NCBI GenBank assembly: GCA_002501695.1
Contig: DANZ01000054.1
Coordinates: 2,365-12,769 of the forward strand
DNA length: 10,405 nucleotides
Source: Methanolobus sp. UBA474
Lineage (GTDB): Archaea; Halobacteriota; Methanosarcinia; Methanosarcinales; Methanosarcinaceae
Direction: 5' to 3'
The position numbers were made by a program, and so were the translations under genes. Positions 1 through 7,183 of the stretch are shown here, piece by piece (positions within the stretch are counted from its first letter, which is position 1; every line of letters begins with the position of its first letter). The notes beneath the pieces were generated by a model, which worked only from the letters and a program-made list of their open reading frames with translations, did not search any database and was not told the DNA's origin.

Positions 1-266
1 TGGTGAAGAACTTCGCCCAGATGGTCGAACTCTCCACGGGTTCCGATGAGGGCAAGATCATCAAGAATATACTCTATGACCTTGGAGTCACTCCGAGCAC
101 GATACGTTCTTCGTTCCACAAGATACCTGGTTACGAAGGAGAACTGGAAGAATTCGCAGATGAAGAGGGCGTCCCGCATATAGATGACGAGAACGCAGAA
201 CCGCTGGGATATGCGAACTATTCCGATACATTGGACGACAACTTAGGAGGATTACTGGATGAGTGA
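1..266 (+). CDS. rpoB2: RNA polymerase subunit B'' (C-terminal end, truncated by window start)
   Basis: This is the last 87 complete codons of the N-terminal half of the split archaeal RNA polymerase beta-like subunit; the start lies before the window. The first visible residues, VKNFAQMVELSTG, match the conserved segment that follows the TETPEGPNCGL motif in the fork region of beta/Rpb2 subunits. The GTG at position 3 is therefore an internal valine, not a start. The rest is an acidic tail ending DDNLGGLLDE. In organisms with a single-chain B subunit this region runs straight into what is here the next gene. The TGA stop (264-266) lies inside the start of rpoB1, giving an 8-bp overlap, and the rpoB1 Shine-Dalgarno site (GGAGG, 246-250) sits in this coding sequence. 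The two halves are probably translationally coupled and assemble together. Confidence 0.95.
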   Translation, partial: VKNFAQMVELSTGSDEGKIIKNILYDLGVTPSTIRSSFHKIPGYEGELEEFADEEGVPHIDDENAEPLGYANYSDTLDDNLGGLLDE

Positions 267-2073
267 AGCTAAAGTGTTCCTGAACGGGGAACTGGTGGGC
301 ACGCATAGCGATCCTGCAGACCTGGTGGAGAATATAAGGAAACATCGCAGAGCAGGGGTTATTTCAAGCCAGATCAATGTTACCCTTTATGATGAGATCC
401 ACGAGGTCATCATCAACTCCGATATGGGTCGTGCAAGAAGGCCGCTCATAATCGTTGAGAACGGACAGGCGCTTGTAACTCCTGAAGATGATGAGCCGAT
501 AGCGCAGGGAGAGCTGACTTTTGACGAACTCCTTACACAGGGGAAGATCGAGTACCTTGATGCAGAGGAAGAAGAGAACGCATTCATTGCCCTTTATCGC
601 AAGGACATTACTGAGAAACATACACACATGGAGATCAACCCGGGCCTGATACTGGGAATCGGTACCGGCATGGTACCGTACCCGGAACACAACGCATCAC
701 CCCGTAATACCATGGGTGCTGCGATGGTCAAGCAGTGTATCGGCGTATCCACATCCAACACGAAGCTCAGGCCGGACACCCGCGCCCACCTGCTCCACTA
801 CCCCCAGAAGGCAATGGTCAGAACGCAGACATGTGAAGCTATCCTTTTCGATGAAAGGCCTGCCGGGCAGAACTTCGTTGTAGCTGTCATGTCTTATGAA
901 GGGCATAACATTGAAGATGCCCTGGTCTTCAACAAAGGCTCCATCGAAAGAGGGCTTGGAAGAAGTCATTTCCTGAGAACCTTCGAAGGGGAGGAAAGAA
1001 GATATCCTGGCGGCCAGGAAGACAAGTTCGAGATCCCCGACTCAGAGTTCAGGGGAGCGCGCAACGCCGAAGCATACGCTAACCTCGATGTGGACGGTCT
1101 CGTCAACCCTGAAACGGTTGTCGGCCCAAATGACGTCCTCATAGGAAAGACAAGTCCGCCACGTTTCCTTGAGGAGCAATCCGACTTCGGTATCACCGTA
1201 GAGCAGCGCAGGGAAAGTGCAATCACCATGCGTTCCAACGAGAAGGGCGTTGTCGATACCGTACTGCTGACCGAATCCATCAATGGTACCCGCCTTGCAA
1301 AGGTCAAGATAAGGGACGAGAGGATACCGGAAATAGGGGACAAATTTGCTTCCAGGCACGGGCAGAAAGGAGTCATAGGGCTTATTGTGCCCTATGAGGA
1401 CATGCCCTTTACACATGACGGCATGGTACCGGACCTTGTTATCAACCCGCACGCAATCCCTTCACGTATGACGGTCGGACACGTGCTTGAGATGATAGGT
1501 GGTAAGATAGGCTCCATGGAAGGAAGGCGCATCAATGCAACCGCGTTCTCCGGAGAATACGAGGATGATCTGCGTGCTGCACTTAAAAGGCAGGGCTTTT
1601 CACATACAGGGAAGGAAGTTTTCTACGACGGCGTTACCGGACAAATGATCCGTGCAGACGTGTTCGTGGGAGTGATCCTTTACCAGAAACTGCACCATAT
1701 GGTTGCATCAAAGATGCATGCAAGGTCACGCGGACCTGTGCAGGTGCTGACCCGCCAGCCAACAGAAGGACGTGCCCGTGAAGGTGGTCTGCGTTTCGGA
1801 GAGATGGAACGTGATGTACTGATCGGCCATGGCGCAGCAATGACATTAAAAGAGAGATTACTGGATGAATCTGACAAGGTCGTCGAGCTTGTCTGCGGAC
1901 ATTGCGGAATGATCGCCACTTTTGACAGGAAGAGGAACATCAGATACTGCGCGAACTGCGGTGCTGAGACAGATATCCATCCGGTGGAAATGAGTTATGC
2001 ATTCAAACTATTGCTTGATGAGATCAAGTCACTTGGTGTGGCCCCGAGATTACAGCTTGAGGACGCAGTCTGA
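259..2073 (+). CDS. rpoB1: RNA polymerase subunit B' (C-terminal half of split B)
   Basis: 604 residues, the C-terminal half of the archaeal beta-like subunit, which forms much of the active-site wall and hybrid-binding face. Recognisable blocks are the fork continuation with GRARRPLIIVENG (57-69); the PYPEHNASPRN block (140-150); GDKFASRHGQKG (360-371), whose K362 and K370 align with the conserved active-site lysines K1065 and K1073 of E. coli beta; and the PDLVINPHAIPSRMTVG block (391-407). The C-terminal clamp part has a zinc site, C546-x2-C549 with C564-x2-C567, and ends near GVAPRLQLEDAV. The length is usual for a split B'. The ATG at 259 is 8 nt after GGAGG (246-250) and overlaps the rpoB2 stop. 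The gene appears intact, with all expected catalytic and zinc residues. Confidence 0.98.
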   Translation: MSEAKVFLNGELVGTHSDPADLVENIRKHRRAGVISSQINVTLYDEIHEVIINSDMGRARRPLIIVENGQALVTPEDDEPIAQGELTFDELLTQGKIEYLDAEEEENAFIALYRKDITEKHTHMEINPGLILGIGTGMVPYPEHNASPRNTMGAAMVKQCIGVSTSNTKLRPDTRAHLLHYPQKAMVRTQTCEAILFDERPAGQNFVVAVMSYEGHNIEDALVFNKGSIERGLGRSHFLRTFEGEERRYPGGQEDKFEIPDSEFRGARNAEAYANLDVDGLVNPETVVGPNDVLIGKTSPPRFLEEQSDFGITVEQRRESAITMRSNEKGVVDTVLLTESINGTRLAKVKIRDERIPEIGDKFASRHGQKGVIGLIVPYEDMPFTHDGMVPDLVINPHAIPSRMTVGHVLEMIGGKIGSMEGRRINATAFSGEYEDDLRAALKRQGFSHTGKEVFYDGVTGQMIRADVFVGVILYQKLHHMVASKMHARSRGPVQVLTRQPTEGRAREGGLRFGEMERDVLIGHGAAMTLKERLLDESDKVVELVCGHCGMIATFDRKRNIRYCANCGAETDIHPVEMSYAFKLLLDEIKSLGVAPRLQLEDAV

Positions 2074-2085
2074 GGTGATCATAAA

Positions 2086-4728
2086 ATGAAAGACCTACCA
2101 TCTATCCCAAAAAGGATCGGCGCTATAAAGTTCGGTCTGTTATCACCCAGAGAAGTAAGGAAAATGAGTGTGACCTCCATAGTCACTGCAGACACATACG
2201 ATGACGACGGTTATCCTATAGATATGGGGCTTATGGACCTGAGGCTCGGCGTTATTGACCCGGGCCTTAAGTGCAAGACCTGCGGAAGCCGTGCAGGCGA
2301 GTGTCCGGGGCATTTTGGACATATCGAACTTGTCGCCCCTGTTATCCATGTTGGTTTCAACAAGACCATCCGCAAGGCACTACGTTCCATCTGTCACAAC
2401 TGCAGCAGGCTTTTGCTCACTGCCGACCAGAAGAGAGGTTTCCTTGCACAGTTAGAAAGTTCAAAGGATATGGGACACCTGCCTGACGACATAGTCAATG
2501 AGGTATTCAAGGAAGCCCGCAAGACAAAGATATGCCCCTACTGTTCTGCAGCTCAGAGAGAGATCAAGTTCGAGAAGCCTACTGACTATATAGAGGATGG
2601 TCGCAAGCTGACCCCCACTGAGATCAGGGACCGCTTCGAGAACATACCTGATGAGGATGTGAAGGTCATAGGAATGGATCCAACCAGTGCAAGACCTGAG
2701 TGGACCGTGCTCACCGTACTTCCGGTGCCGCCAGTTACCGTAAGGCCGTCCATTACCCTTGAATCCGGCCAGAGGAGCGAGGACGACCTCACACACAAAC
2801 TCGTAGACATTATCCGCATTAACCAGAGATTCCAGGAGAACAGGGACGCAGGAGCCCCCCAGCTCATCATCGAGGATCTGTGGGAATTGCTGCAATACCA
2901 TGTCACGACCTTCTTCGATAACGAGGTCTCCGGCGTACCTCCTGCGAGGCACAGATCCGGAAGACCATTAAAGACACTCACCCAGCGTTTGAAAGGTAAG
3001 GAAGGGCGTTTCAGAGGAAGTTTGTCAGGTAAGCGTGTCAACTTCTCTGCACGTACTGTGGTGTCCCCGGAGCCCAACCTTAGTATTAACGAAGTAGGAG
3101 TGCCTTTTGAGATCGCCCACCAGATGACGATACCTGAAAGAGTGACCTCCAGGAACATGGATCTGATGCGTATGTATGTCCTCAGGGGCAGCGATGTGCA
3201 TCCAGGTGCAAACTATGTGATACGTGAGGATGGAAGGCGTATCAGGGTATCCGAGATCAACAAGGAAGAGCTTGCTGAAAAGATAGTGATCGGATGGACT
3301 GTCGAGAGACAGCTCATGGACGGCGATATTGTTCTTTTCAACAGACAGCCATCCCTGCACAAGATGAGCATCATGGCGCACAGGGTAAAGGTGCTCCCTT
3401 ACAAGACATTCAGGCTGAACCCGGCCGTATGCCCGCCTTATAACGCAGACTTTGACGGTGACGAGATGAACATGCACGTCCTGCAGACAGAGGAGTCAAG
3501 AGCCGAAGCAAGTATCCTCATGCAGGTGCAGGAGAACATCCTTTCCCCCCGTTTTGGAGGACCGATCATAGGCGGCATACACGACCATATATCAGGGCTT
3601 TTCCTGCTCACGAGGAACGAGAACAGCATTACTAAGAATGCTGCGCTGGAACTGCTGAGAAAGTCAGATATAAGGGTCCTGCCGGAGCCTTCCAGCTACA
3701 CCGAGGACGGAGAACCAAGATGGAACGGAAAGCAGATATTCAGTCAGATATTGCCCAAGGGCCTTTACCTGGAATTCCCGGCACAGGTATGCTACAAATG
3801 TGACACCTGCAAGAAAAAGGACTGCGAATATAACGCATATGTCGTCATAGAAGACGGCGAAATGATAATGGGAACCATTGACGAGCAGGCTATAGGCGCC
3901 TTTAAGGGCAAGATCCTTGACAAAATAGTGAAGGAATACGGCACCACCGCCGGCGCTAAGTTCGTGGACGACTTTACAAGACTTGCAATACGCGGGGTCA
4001 TGAAGACAGGACTTAGCTTCGGAATAAGTGACGAAGATATCCCGGCCACTGCCAAGATGCAGATCAACAATCTTCTCAATGAGGCAGAAGAGAACGTTCA
4101 AAGGCTTATTGAGGCTTATGAGGCGAAGGAGCTGGAGCCACTGCCAGGACGTACGATGGACGAAACCATCGAAATGAAGATCATGCAGGAACTGGGTAAA
4201 GCCAGGGACCAGACAGGTAATATTGCAGGAAGACAACTGGGTCTTGAGAATTCTGCAGTGATAATGGCAAAGTCAGGAGCAAGAGGATCAATGCTCAACC
4301 TTACCCAGATGGCCGCCTGTGTGGGACAGCAGGCAGTTCGTGGTGAAAGGATAAGAAGAGGATATAACGGAAGGACACTCCCCCACTTTGACAAGGGTGA
4401 CCTCGGTGCTGACGCACGTGGTTTCGTCAAGGCCAGTTACAAGAGCGGACTCAATCCGACCGAATACTTCTTCCACGCGATAGGTGGACGAGAAGGTCTT
4501 GTAGATACTGCCGTACGTACCTCACAGTCAGGTTACCTGCAGAGAAGGCTTGTGAACGCACTGCAGGATCTAGAGGTACAGTATGACGGATCGGTCCGTG
4601 AAACGCGTGGTGTCATAGTGCAGTTCAAGTATGGAGAGGACGGCATAGACTCCACCAAGAGTGACTACAGCAAGCCGGAAGCAGTGCACCGTATAGTACG
4701 GATGGTCACAGGAAAAGAGGTGAACTGA
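2086..4728 (+). CDS. rpoA1: RNA polymerase subunit A' (N-terminal part of split A)
   Basis: 880 residues, the larger part of the archaeal beta'-like subunit, carrying the catalytic centre. The clamp has zinc ligands C63-x2-C66-x6-C73-x2-H76 and a second set C103-x2-C106 with C150-x2-C153. The RHRSGRPLKTLTQRLKGKEG segment (288-307) and the following GKRVNFSARTVVSPEP (315-330) are the lid/rudder and switch region. NADFDGDEMN (453-462) supplies the three Mg-binding aspartates D455, D457 and D459. The bridge helix lies around 788-825 (NPTEYFFHAIGGREGLVDTA and onward). An additional four-cysteine cluster, C569, C572, C575 and C580, is discussed under findings. The ATG follows the rpoB1 stop by 12 bp and is preceded by GAGGTGA (2072-2078, 7-nt spacing). 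The trigger loop is absent, as expected, because it is encoded by the next gene. Confidence 0.98.
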   Translation: MKDLPSIPKRIGAIKFGLLSPREVRKMSVTSIVTADTYDDDGYPIDMGLMDLRLGVIDPGLKCKTCGSRAGECPGHFGHIELVAPVIHVGFNKTIRKALRSICHNCSRLLLTADQKRGFLAQLESSKDMGHLPDDIVNEVFKEARKTKICPYCSAAQREIKFEKPTDYIEDGRKLTPTEIRDRFENIPDEDVKVIGMDPTSARPEWTVLTVLPVPPVTVRPSITLESGQRSEDDLTHKLVDIIRINQRFQENRDAGAPQLIIEDLWELLQYHVTTFFDNEVSGVPPARHRSGRPLKTLTQRLKGKEGRFRGSLSGKRVNFSARTVVSPEPNLSINEVGVPFEIAHQMTIPERVTSRNMDLMRMYVLRGSDVHPGANYVIREDGRRIRVSEINKEELAEKIVIGWTVERQLMDGDIVLFNRQPSLHKMSIMAHRVKVLPYKTFRLNPAVCPPYNADFDGDEMNMHVLQTEESRAEASILMQVQENILSPRFGGPIIGGIHDHISGLFLLTRNENSITKNAALELLRKSDIRVLPEPSSYTEDGEPRWNGKQIFSQILPKGLYLEFPAQVCYKCDTCKKKDCEYNAYVVIEDGEMIMGTIDEQAIGAFKGKILDKIVKEYGTTAGAKFVDDFTRLAIRGVMKTGLSFGISDEDIPATAKMQINNLLNEAEENVQRLIEAYEAKELEPLPGRTMDETIEMKIMQELGKARDQTGNIAGRQLGLENSAVIMAKSGARGSMLNLTQMAACVGQQAVRGERIRRGYNGRTLPHFDKGDLGADARGFVKASYKSGLNPTEYFFHAIGGREGLVDTAVRTSQSGYLQRRLVNALQDLEVQYDGSVRETRGVIVQFKYGEDGIDSTKSDYSKPEAVHRIVRMVTGKEVN

Positions 4729-4729
4729 A

Positions 4730-5872
4730 ATGAGCATTAGTGAAGCTACTATAGATTCGATGACCGCGCAGCTGGACCTTCCCAAGAATATAATGAAAAC
4801 CCTTAAGGAAGATGCCATAAAGGCAGGCGTCACAAAGAAGGAACTCGAAGAGATAATCGAGCGCCTGCTAGAAAGCTACCAGTATGCTCTCGTGGAGCCA
4901 TGCGAAGCTGTAGGTGTTGTTTCAGCACAGTCCATAGGTGAGCCGGGAACACAGATGACCATGCGTACATTCCACTACGCCGGTGTCGCTGAGATCAACG
5001 TTACCCTGGGTCTGCCCAGGCTTATCGAGATAGTGGATGCAAGAAAGACCCCCAGCACTCCTATGATGACAATTGCACTGGAGCCAGAATATGCAACCGA
5101 CAGGGATAAAGCCCGTGTCCTTGCCTGGGAGATAGAGGCGACACATATAGATAACCTCGCAGACATAACGACAGACCTTGCAAACATGCAGCTGATAATT
5201 GACCTTAATGAGAAGACCCTCATCCAGAGGTCACTTTCGGCAGACGAGATAGCTGACAAGATACGCGAAAAGATGGATGTTGTGGTCACGGTTTCAGGTA
5301 ACATTGCAAACCAGATCATCCTGACACCCAGTTCCCCTTCTTACAGAGAGCTTCTTCAGCTTGCAAAGAACATCCACACCATCACCCTCAAGGGCATCGA
5401 AGGCATCAAGAGGGTCGTTATCAGGAAGGATGGCGAGGAATACACCCTCTATACAGAAGGGTCACAGCTTAAAGACGTACTGCAGATAGAGGGTGTCGAT
5501 GTCACAAGGACATATACTAACAACATAGGGGAGATATACGATGTGTTTGGCGTCGAGGCTGCAAGGAATGCGATAATCACTGAGGCTAACAGCACTCTTG
5601 GAGAGCAGGGCCTTACTGTGGATATCAGGCACATCATGCTTGTATCAGACATTATGTGCTGTGATGGCGAGGTAAAGCAGATCGGAAGACACGGAATATC
5701 AGGCGAGAAGGCCAGTGTGTTCGCCCGTGCAGCTTTCGAGGTTACTGTTAACCACCTCCTGGATGCAGGAATGCGTGGCGACCTTGATGAGCTCAACGGT
5801 GTCACGGAGAACATCATAGTAGGACAGCCAATCAAGCTTGGTACAGGCGATGTACATCTTATTTCCAGGTAA
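4730..5872 (+). CDS. rpoA2: RNA polymerase subunit A'' (C-terminal part of split A)
   Basis: 380 residues completing the largest polymerase subunit. It supplies the trigger loop and jaw/clamp base that work with the bridge helix of A'. The diagnostic block EPCEAVGVVSAQSIGEPGTQ (56-75) followed by MTMRTFHYAGVAEINVT (76-92) is the trigger-loop region, and LPRLIEIVDARKTPSTP (95-111) follows it. The conserved C-terminal clamp-base region includes HIMLVSDIMC (301-310) and IGRHGISGEKASVFARAAFE (318-337). The length is normal for archaeal A''. The ATG lies 1 bp after the rpoA1 stop (4726-4728). Its Shine-Dalgarno GAGGTGA (4717-4723) lies within the last rpoA1 codons, which implies translational coupling and near-equal output of A' and A''. 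It is the last gene of the polymerase block, and a 99-bp spacer follows. Confidence 0.98.
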   Translation: MSISEATIDSMTAQLDLPKNIMKTLKEDAIKAGVTKKELEEIIERLLESYQYALVEPCEAVGVVSAQSIGEPGTQMTMRTFHYAGVAEINVTLGLPRLIEIVDARKTPSTPMMTIALEPEYATDRDKARVLAWEIEATHIDNLADITTDLANMQLIIDLNEKTLIQRSLSADEIADKIREKMDVVVTVSGNIANQIILTPSSPSYRELLQLAKNIHTITLKGIEGIKRVVIRKDGEEYTLYTEGSQLKDVLQIEGVDVTRTYTNNIGEIYDVFGVEAARNAIITEANSTLGEQGLTVDIRHIMLVSDIMCCDGEVKQIGRHGISGEKASVFARAAFEVTVNHLLDAGMRGDLDELNGVTENIIVGQPIKLGTGDVHLISR

Positions 5873-5882
5873 ACTGCTTCAT

Positions 5883-5901
5883 GTTGTTTCAAATGAACAA
5901 C
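5883..5901 (+). other. small inverted repeat after rpoA2
   Basis: GTTGTT (5883-5888) is the exact reverse complement of AACAAC (5896-5901). A further U-G pair is possible, leaving a loop of about 5 nt. It begins 10 nt after the rpoA2 stop. No T-run follows directly, so it does not look like a classical terminator. It may contribute to a 3' end or to mRNA stability, or it may be chance. The sequence shows only the repeat. Confidence 0.3.
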
Positions 5902-5903
5902 CA

Positions 5904-5918
5904 GAAACTACATATAAG
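5904..5918 (+). promoter_or_regulatory. possible BRE/TATA promoter upstream of rpl30e
   Basis: In the 99-bp spacer between rpoA2 and rpl30e, a purine-rich GAAAC (BRE-like, 5904-5908) precedes CATATAAG (5911-5918), a fair match to the archaeal TATA box. The usual distance of about 25-27 nt from the TATA centre would place the transcription start near 5940. That gives a leader of about 30 nt containing GAGTTGAT (5960-5967), a one-mismatch Shine-Dalgarno 4 nt before the rpl30e ATG. The geometry is self-consistent, but no transcript data are available here. It would let the ribosomal and elongation-factor genes be expressed independently of the polymerase genes. Confidence 0.45.
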
Positions 5919-5971
5919 GATTCAATTATTAGACTACAAATCTAACATACGTTATAAACGAGTTGATATAA

Positions 5972-6259
5972 ATGGATATTAATATTGATAAAGCACTTAT
6001 CAAAGTCATCAGAACAGGCAAGGTCATAATAGGATCAAACCGCACCGTCGATGCTGCTATGAACAATGAGGCAAAAATGGTCGTACTTGCTGCAAATTGC
6101 CCCAAAGATGTCAGAGCGAAGATAGAGAGCACAAGCGTACCCATACTGAACTATAAGGGAACAGGCATGGAACTCGGACCTGCCTGTGGCAAGCCATATA
6201 TTATTGCGGCAATGGCTATCATTGACAGTGGTGAATCTGACATACTGGCTGCGTCTTAA
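5972..6259 (+). CDS. rpl30e: Large-subunit ribosomal protein L30e
   Basis: 95 residues, a full-length archaeal/eukaryotic L30e of the L7Ae/L30e RNA-binding family, whose members recognise kink-turns in RNA. Visible family features are the early GKVIIGSNRTVDAA (17-29), where glycine and asparagine contact RNA in this family; the hydrophobic MVVLAANCP strand (36-44); and the GTGMELGPACGKPY block (63-76). There are no bacterial homologues in this family. Its position between rpoA2 and nusA is the arrangement known from other archaea. The ATG is preceded by GAGTTGAT (5960-5967), weaker than the other ribosome-binding sites in the window. L30e autoregulates its own RNA in yeast; nothing in this leader shows that here. 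Confidence 0.96.
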   Translation: MDINIDKALIKVIRTGKVIIGSNRTVDAAMNNEAKMVVLAANCPKDVRAKIESTSVPILNYKGTGMELGPACGKPYIIAAMAIIDSGESDILAAS

Positions 6260-6264
6260 GGGAG
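6260..6264 (+). promoter_or_regulatory. Shine-Dalgarno site that decides the nusA start
   Basis: GGGAG at 6260-6264 follows the rpl30e stop. It is 9 nt before the TTG at 6274 but directly abuts the in-frame TTG at 6265, which leaves no room for initiation there. The spacing therefore favours 6274, and the resulting N-terminus SEIKLSTEG agrees with what I recall of archaeal NusA proteins. Confidence 0.7.
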
Positions 6265-6273
6265 TTGCCTCAT

Positions 6274-6699
6274 TTGAGCGAGATCAAGCTGTCTACAGAA
6301 GGACTCAGATATATAACTTTATTTGAAGACCTGACGAAAGCAACTGTCAAGGATTGCATAATCGATGAAGGACGCATAATATACGTGATAAAAGAAGGCG
6401 ACATGGGAGCCGCCATCGGAAGGAACGGCGATCACATTAATCGCGTCAAAAAAGCTGTGGACAAGCATATAGATCTCGTGGAATACTCGGATGAACCGGC
6501 TGCATTCATCAAGAATGCCTTCAGCCCCGTAATGGTCAGGTCGGTTAATATTGTGGACAGGAACAGCAAGCGATTAGCTTATGTAGAAGTATCCAATAAG
6601 GACAAAGGACTTGCCATAGGACGTAACGGGAAGAACATAGAGAAAGTTAAGCTTGTTGCAAAGCGACATCACGATATAGATGATGTTATCCTGCAATGA
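6274..6699 (+). CDS. nusA: NusA-like RNA-binding transcription factor (two KH domains)
   Basis: 141 residues from a TTG start. Archaeal NusA is much shorter than bacterial NusA: it lacks the N-terminal polymerase-binding and S1 domains and consists of two KH RNA-binding domains. Both GxxG loops are present, GRNG at 49-52 (in AAIGRNGDHI) and GRNG at 116-119 (in AIGRNGKNI). The protein is basic around both loops and ends HHDIDDVILQ. The start at 6274 is chosen from the spacing to GGGAG (6260-6264); an in-frame TTG at 6265 would add PHL but is badly spaced. The gap to rpl30e is 14 bp, so the two are very probably cotranscribed. Its place among polymerase, ribosomal and elongation-factor genes is the standard archaeal order. 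Its role in termination or elongation is inferred from the bacterial name and is less settled in archaea. Confidence 0.95.
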   Translation: MSEIKLSTEGLRYITLFEDLTKATVKDCIIDEGRIIYVIKEGDMGAAIGRNGDHINRVKKAVDKHIDLVEYSDEPAAFIKNAFSPVMVRSVNIVDRNSKRLAYVEVSNKDKGLAIGRNGKNIEKVKLVAKRHHDIDDVILQ

Positions 6700-6749
6700 T
6701 CACAATTATAGTTTCAAATCAGCTCATATATATAATCAGAGGAATTAAT
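6700..6749 (+). promoter_or_regulatory. AT-rich spacer with TATA-like motifs upstream of rps12
   Basis: This 50-bp gap is AT-rich and has two TATA-like stretches: AATTATAG (6704-6711) and CATATATATAA (6725-6735). From the first, a start about 27 nt downstream would fall near 6734, just ahead of the Shine-Dalgarno AGAGGA (6738-6743). That would be a very short but workable leader. The second has the better TATA sequence but would initiate past the ATG. An internal promoter is possible, but simple cotranscription from upstream is equally likely. Confidence 0.25.
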
Positions 6750-7178
6750 ATGCCAAATGGAAAGTATGCAGCTCACACACTCAAGAGCATTCGTCAGAAC
6801 GCAAGGTGGAAAGACTCCTATTACAACAGACGTACACTCGGACTGGACGTAAAGGCAGATCCGCTCGGTGGCGCACCCCAGGGAAGAGGGATCGTACTTG
6901 AGAAGGTGGGTGTCGAAGCAAAACAGCCGAACTCGGCTATCAGGAAATGTGTCAGGATACAGCTTATCAAGAACGGACGCCAGGTGTCAGCATTCTGCCC
7001 CGGTGACGGAGCTATCAACTTCATCGATGAACACGACGAAGTAACTGTTGAGAGGATCGGTGGCCGTATGGGCGGTGCAATGGGTGACATTCCCGGAGTA
7101 CGCTTCAAGGTCATTGCCGTGAACAATGTATCCCTCAGAGAGATGGTCATCGGCCGCAAGGAAAAACCAAGGAGATAA
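6750..7178 (+). CDS. rps12: Small-subunit ribosomal protein S12 (uS12)
   Basis: 142 residues, the decoding-centre protein of the 30S subunit, in its archaeal/eukaryotic form. The invariant KQPNSAIRK (58-66) matches the bacterial KKPNSALRK loop that contacts the decoding site; the first lysine (K58) corresponds to the streptomycin-resistance lysine. PGDGAINF (84-91) and GDIPGVRFK (112-120) are also conserved. The chosen ATG at 6750 is 6 nt after AGAGGA (6738-6743) and gives the family N-terminus MPNGKYAAHTL. The reading frame is open back to an ATG at 6696, but that would add a hydrophobic 18-residue extension unlike S12 and overlap nusA. The gap to rps7 is only 5 bp. Confidence 0.97.
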   Translation: MPNGKYAAHTLKSIRQNARWKDSYYNRRTLGLDVKADPLGGAPQGRGIVLEKVGVEAKQPNSAIRKCVRIQLIKNGRQVSAFCPGDGAINFIDEHDEVTVERIGGRMGGAMGDIPGVRFKVIAVNNVSLREMVIGRKEKPRR

Positions 7179-7183
7179 TCATT

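Noticed and set aside
3..5. GTG as a start codon for an 87-residue gene
   Set aside because: The residues that follow match the internal conserved segment of subunit B, so this is the end of a longer rpoB2, not a new gene.
5951..5960. GTTATAAACG as the rpl30e TATA box
   Set aside because: It lies only about 15 nt before the ATG, so transcription would begin inside the coding sequence.
6265..6273. TTG at 6265 as nusA start
   Set aside because: It directly abuts the GGGAG site with no spacing; the TTG at 6274 is better placed.
6725..6735. CATATATATAA as the main rps12 promoter
   Set aside because: The predicted start would be about 8 nt past the ATG and would exclude the Shine-Dalgarno.
6696..6749. 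N-terminal extension of rps12 from ATG 6696
   Set aside because: It overlaps the nusA stop, lacks a Shine-Dalgarno and encodes a hydrophobic stretch unlike S12; ATG 6750 has both a good site and the family N-terminus.
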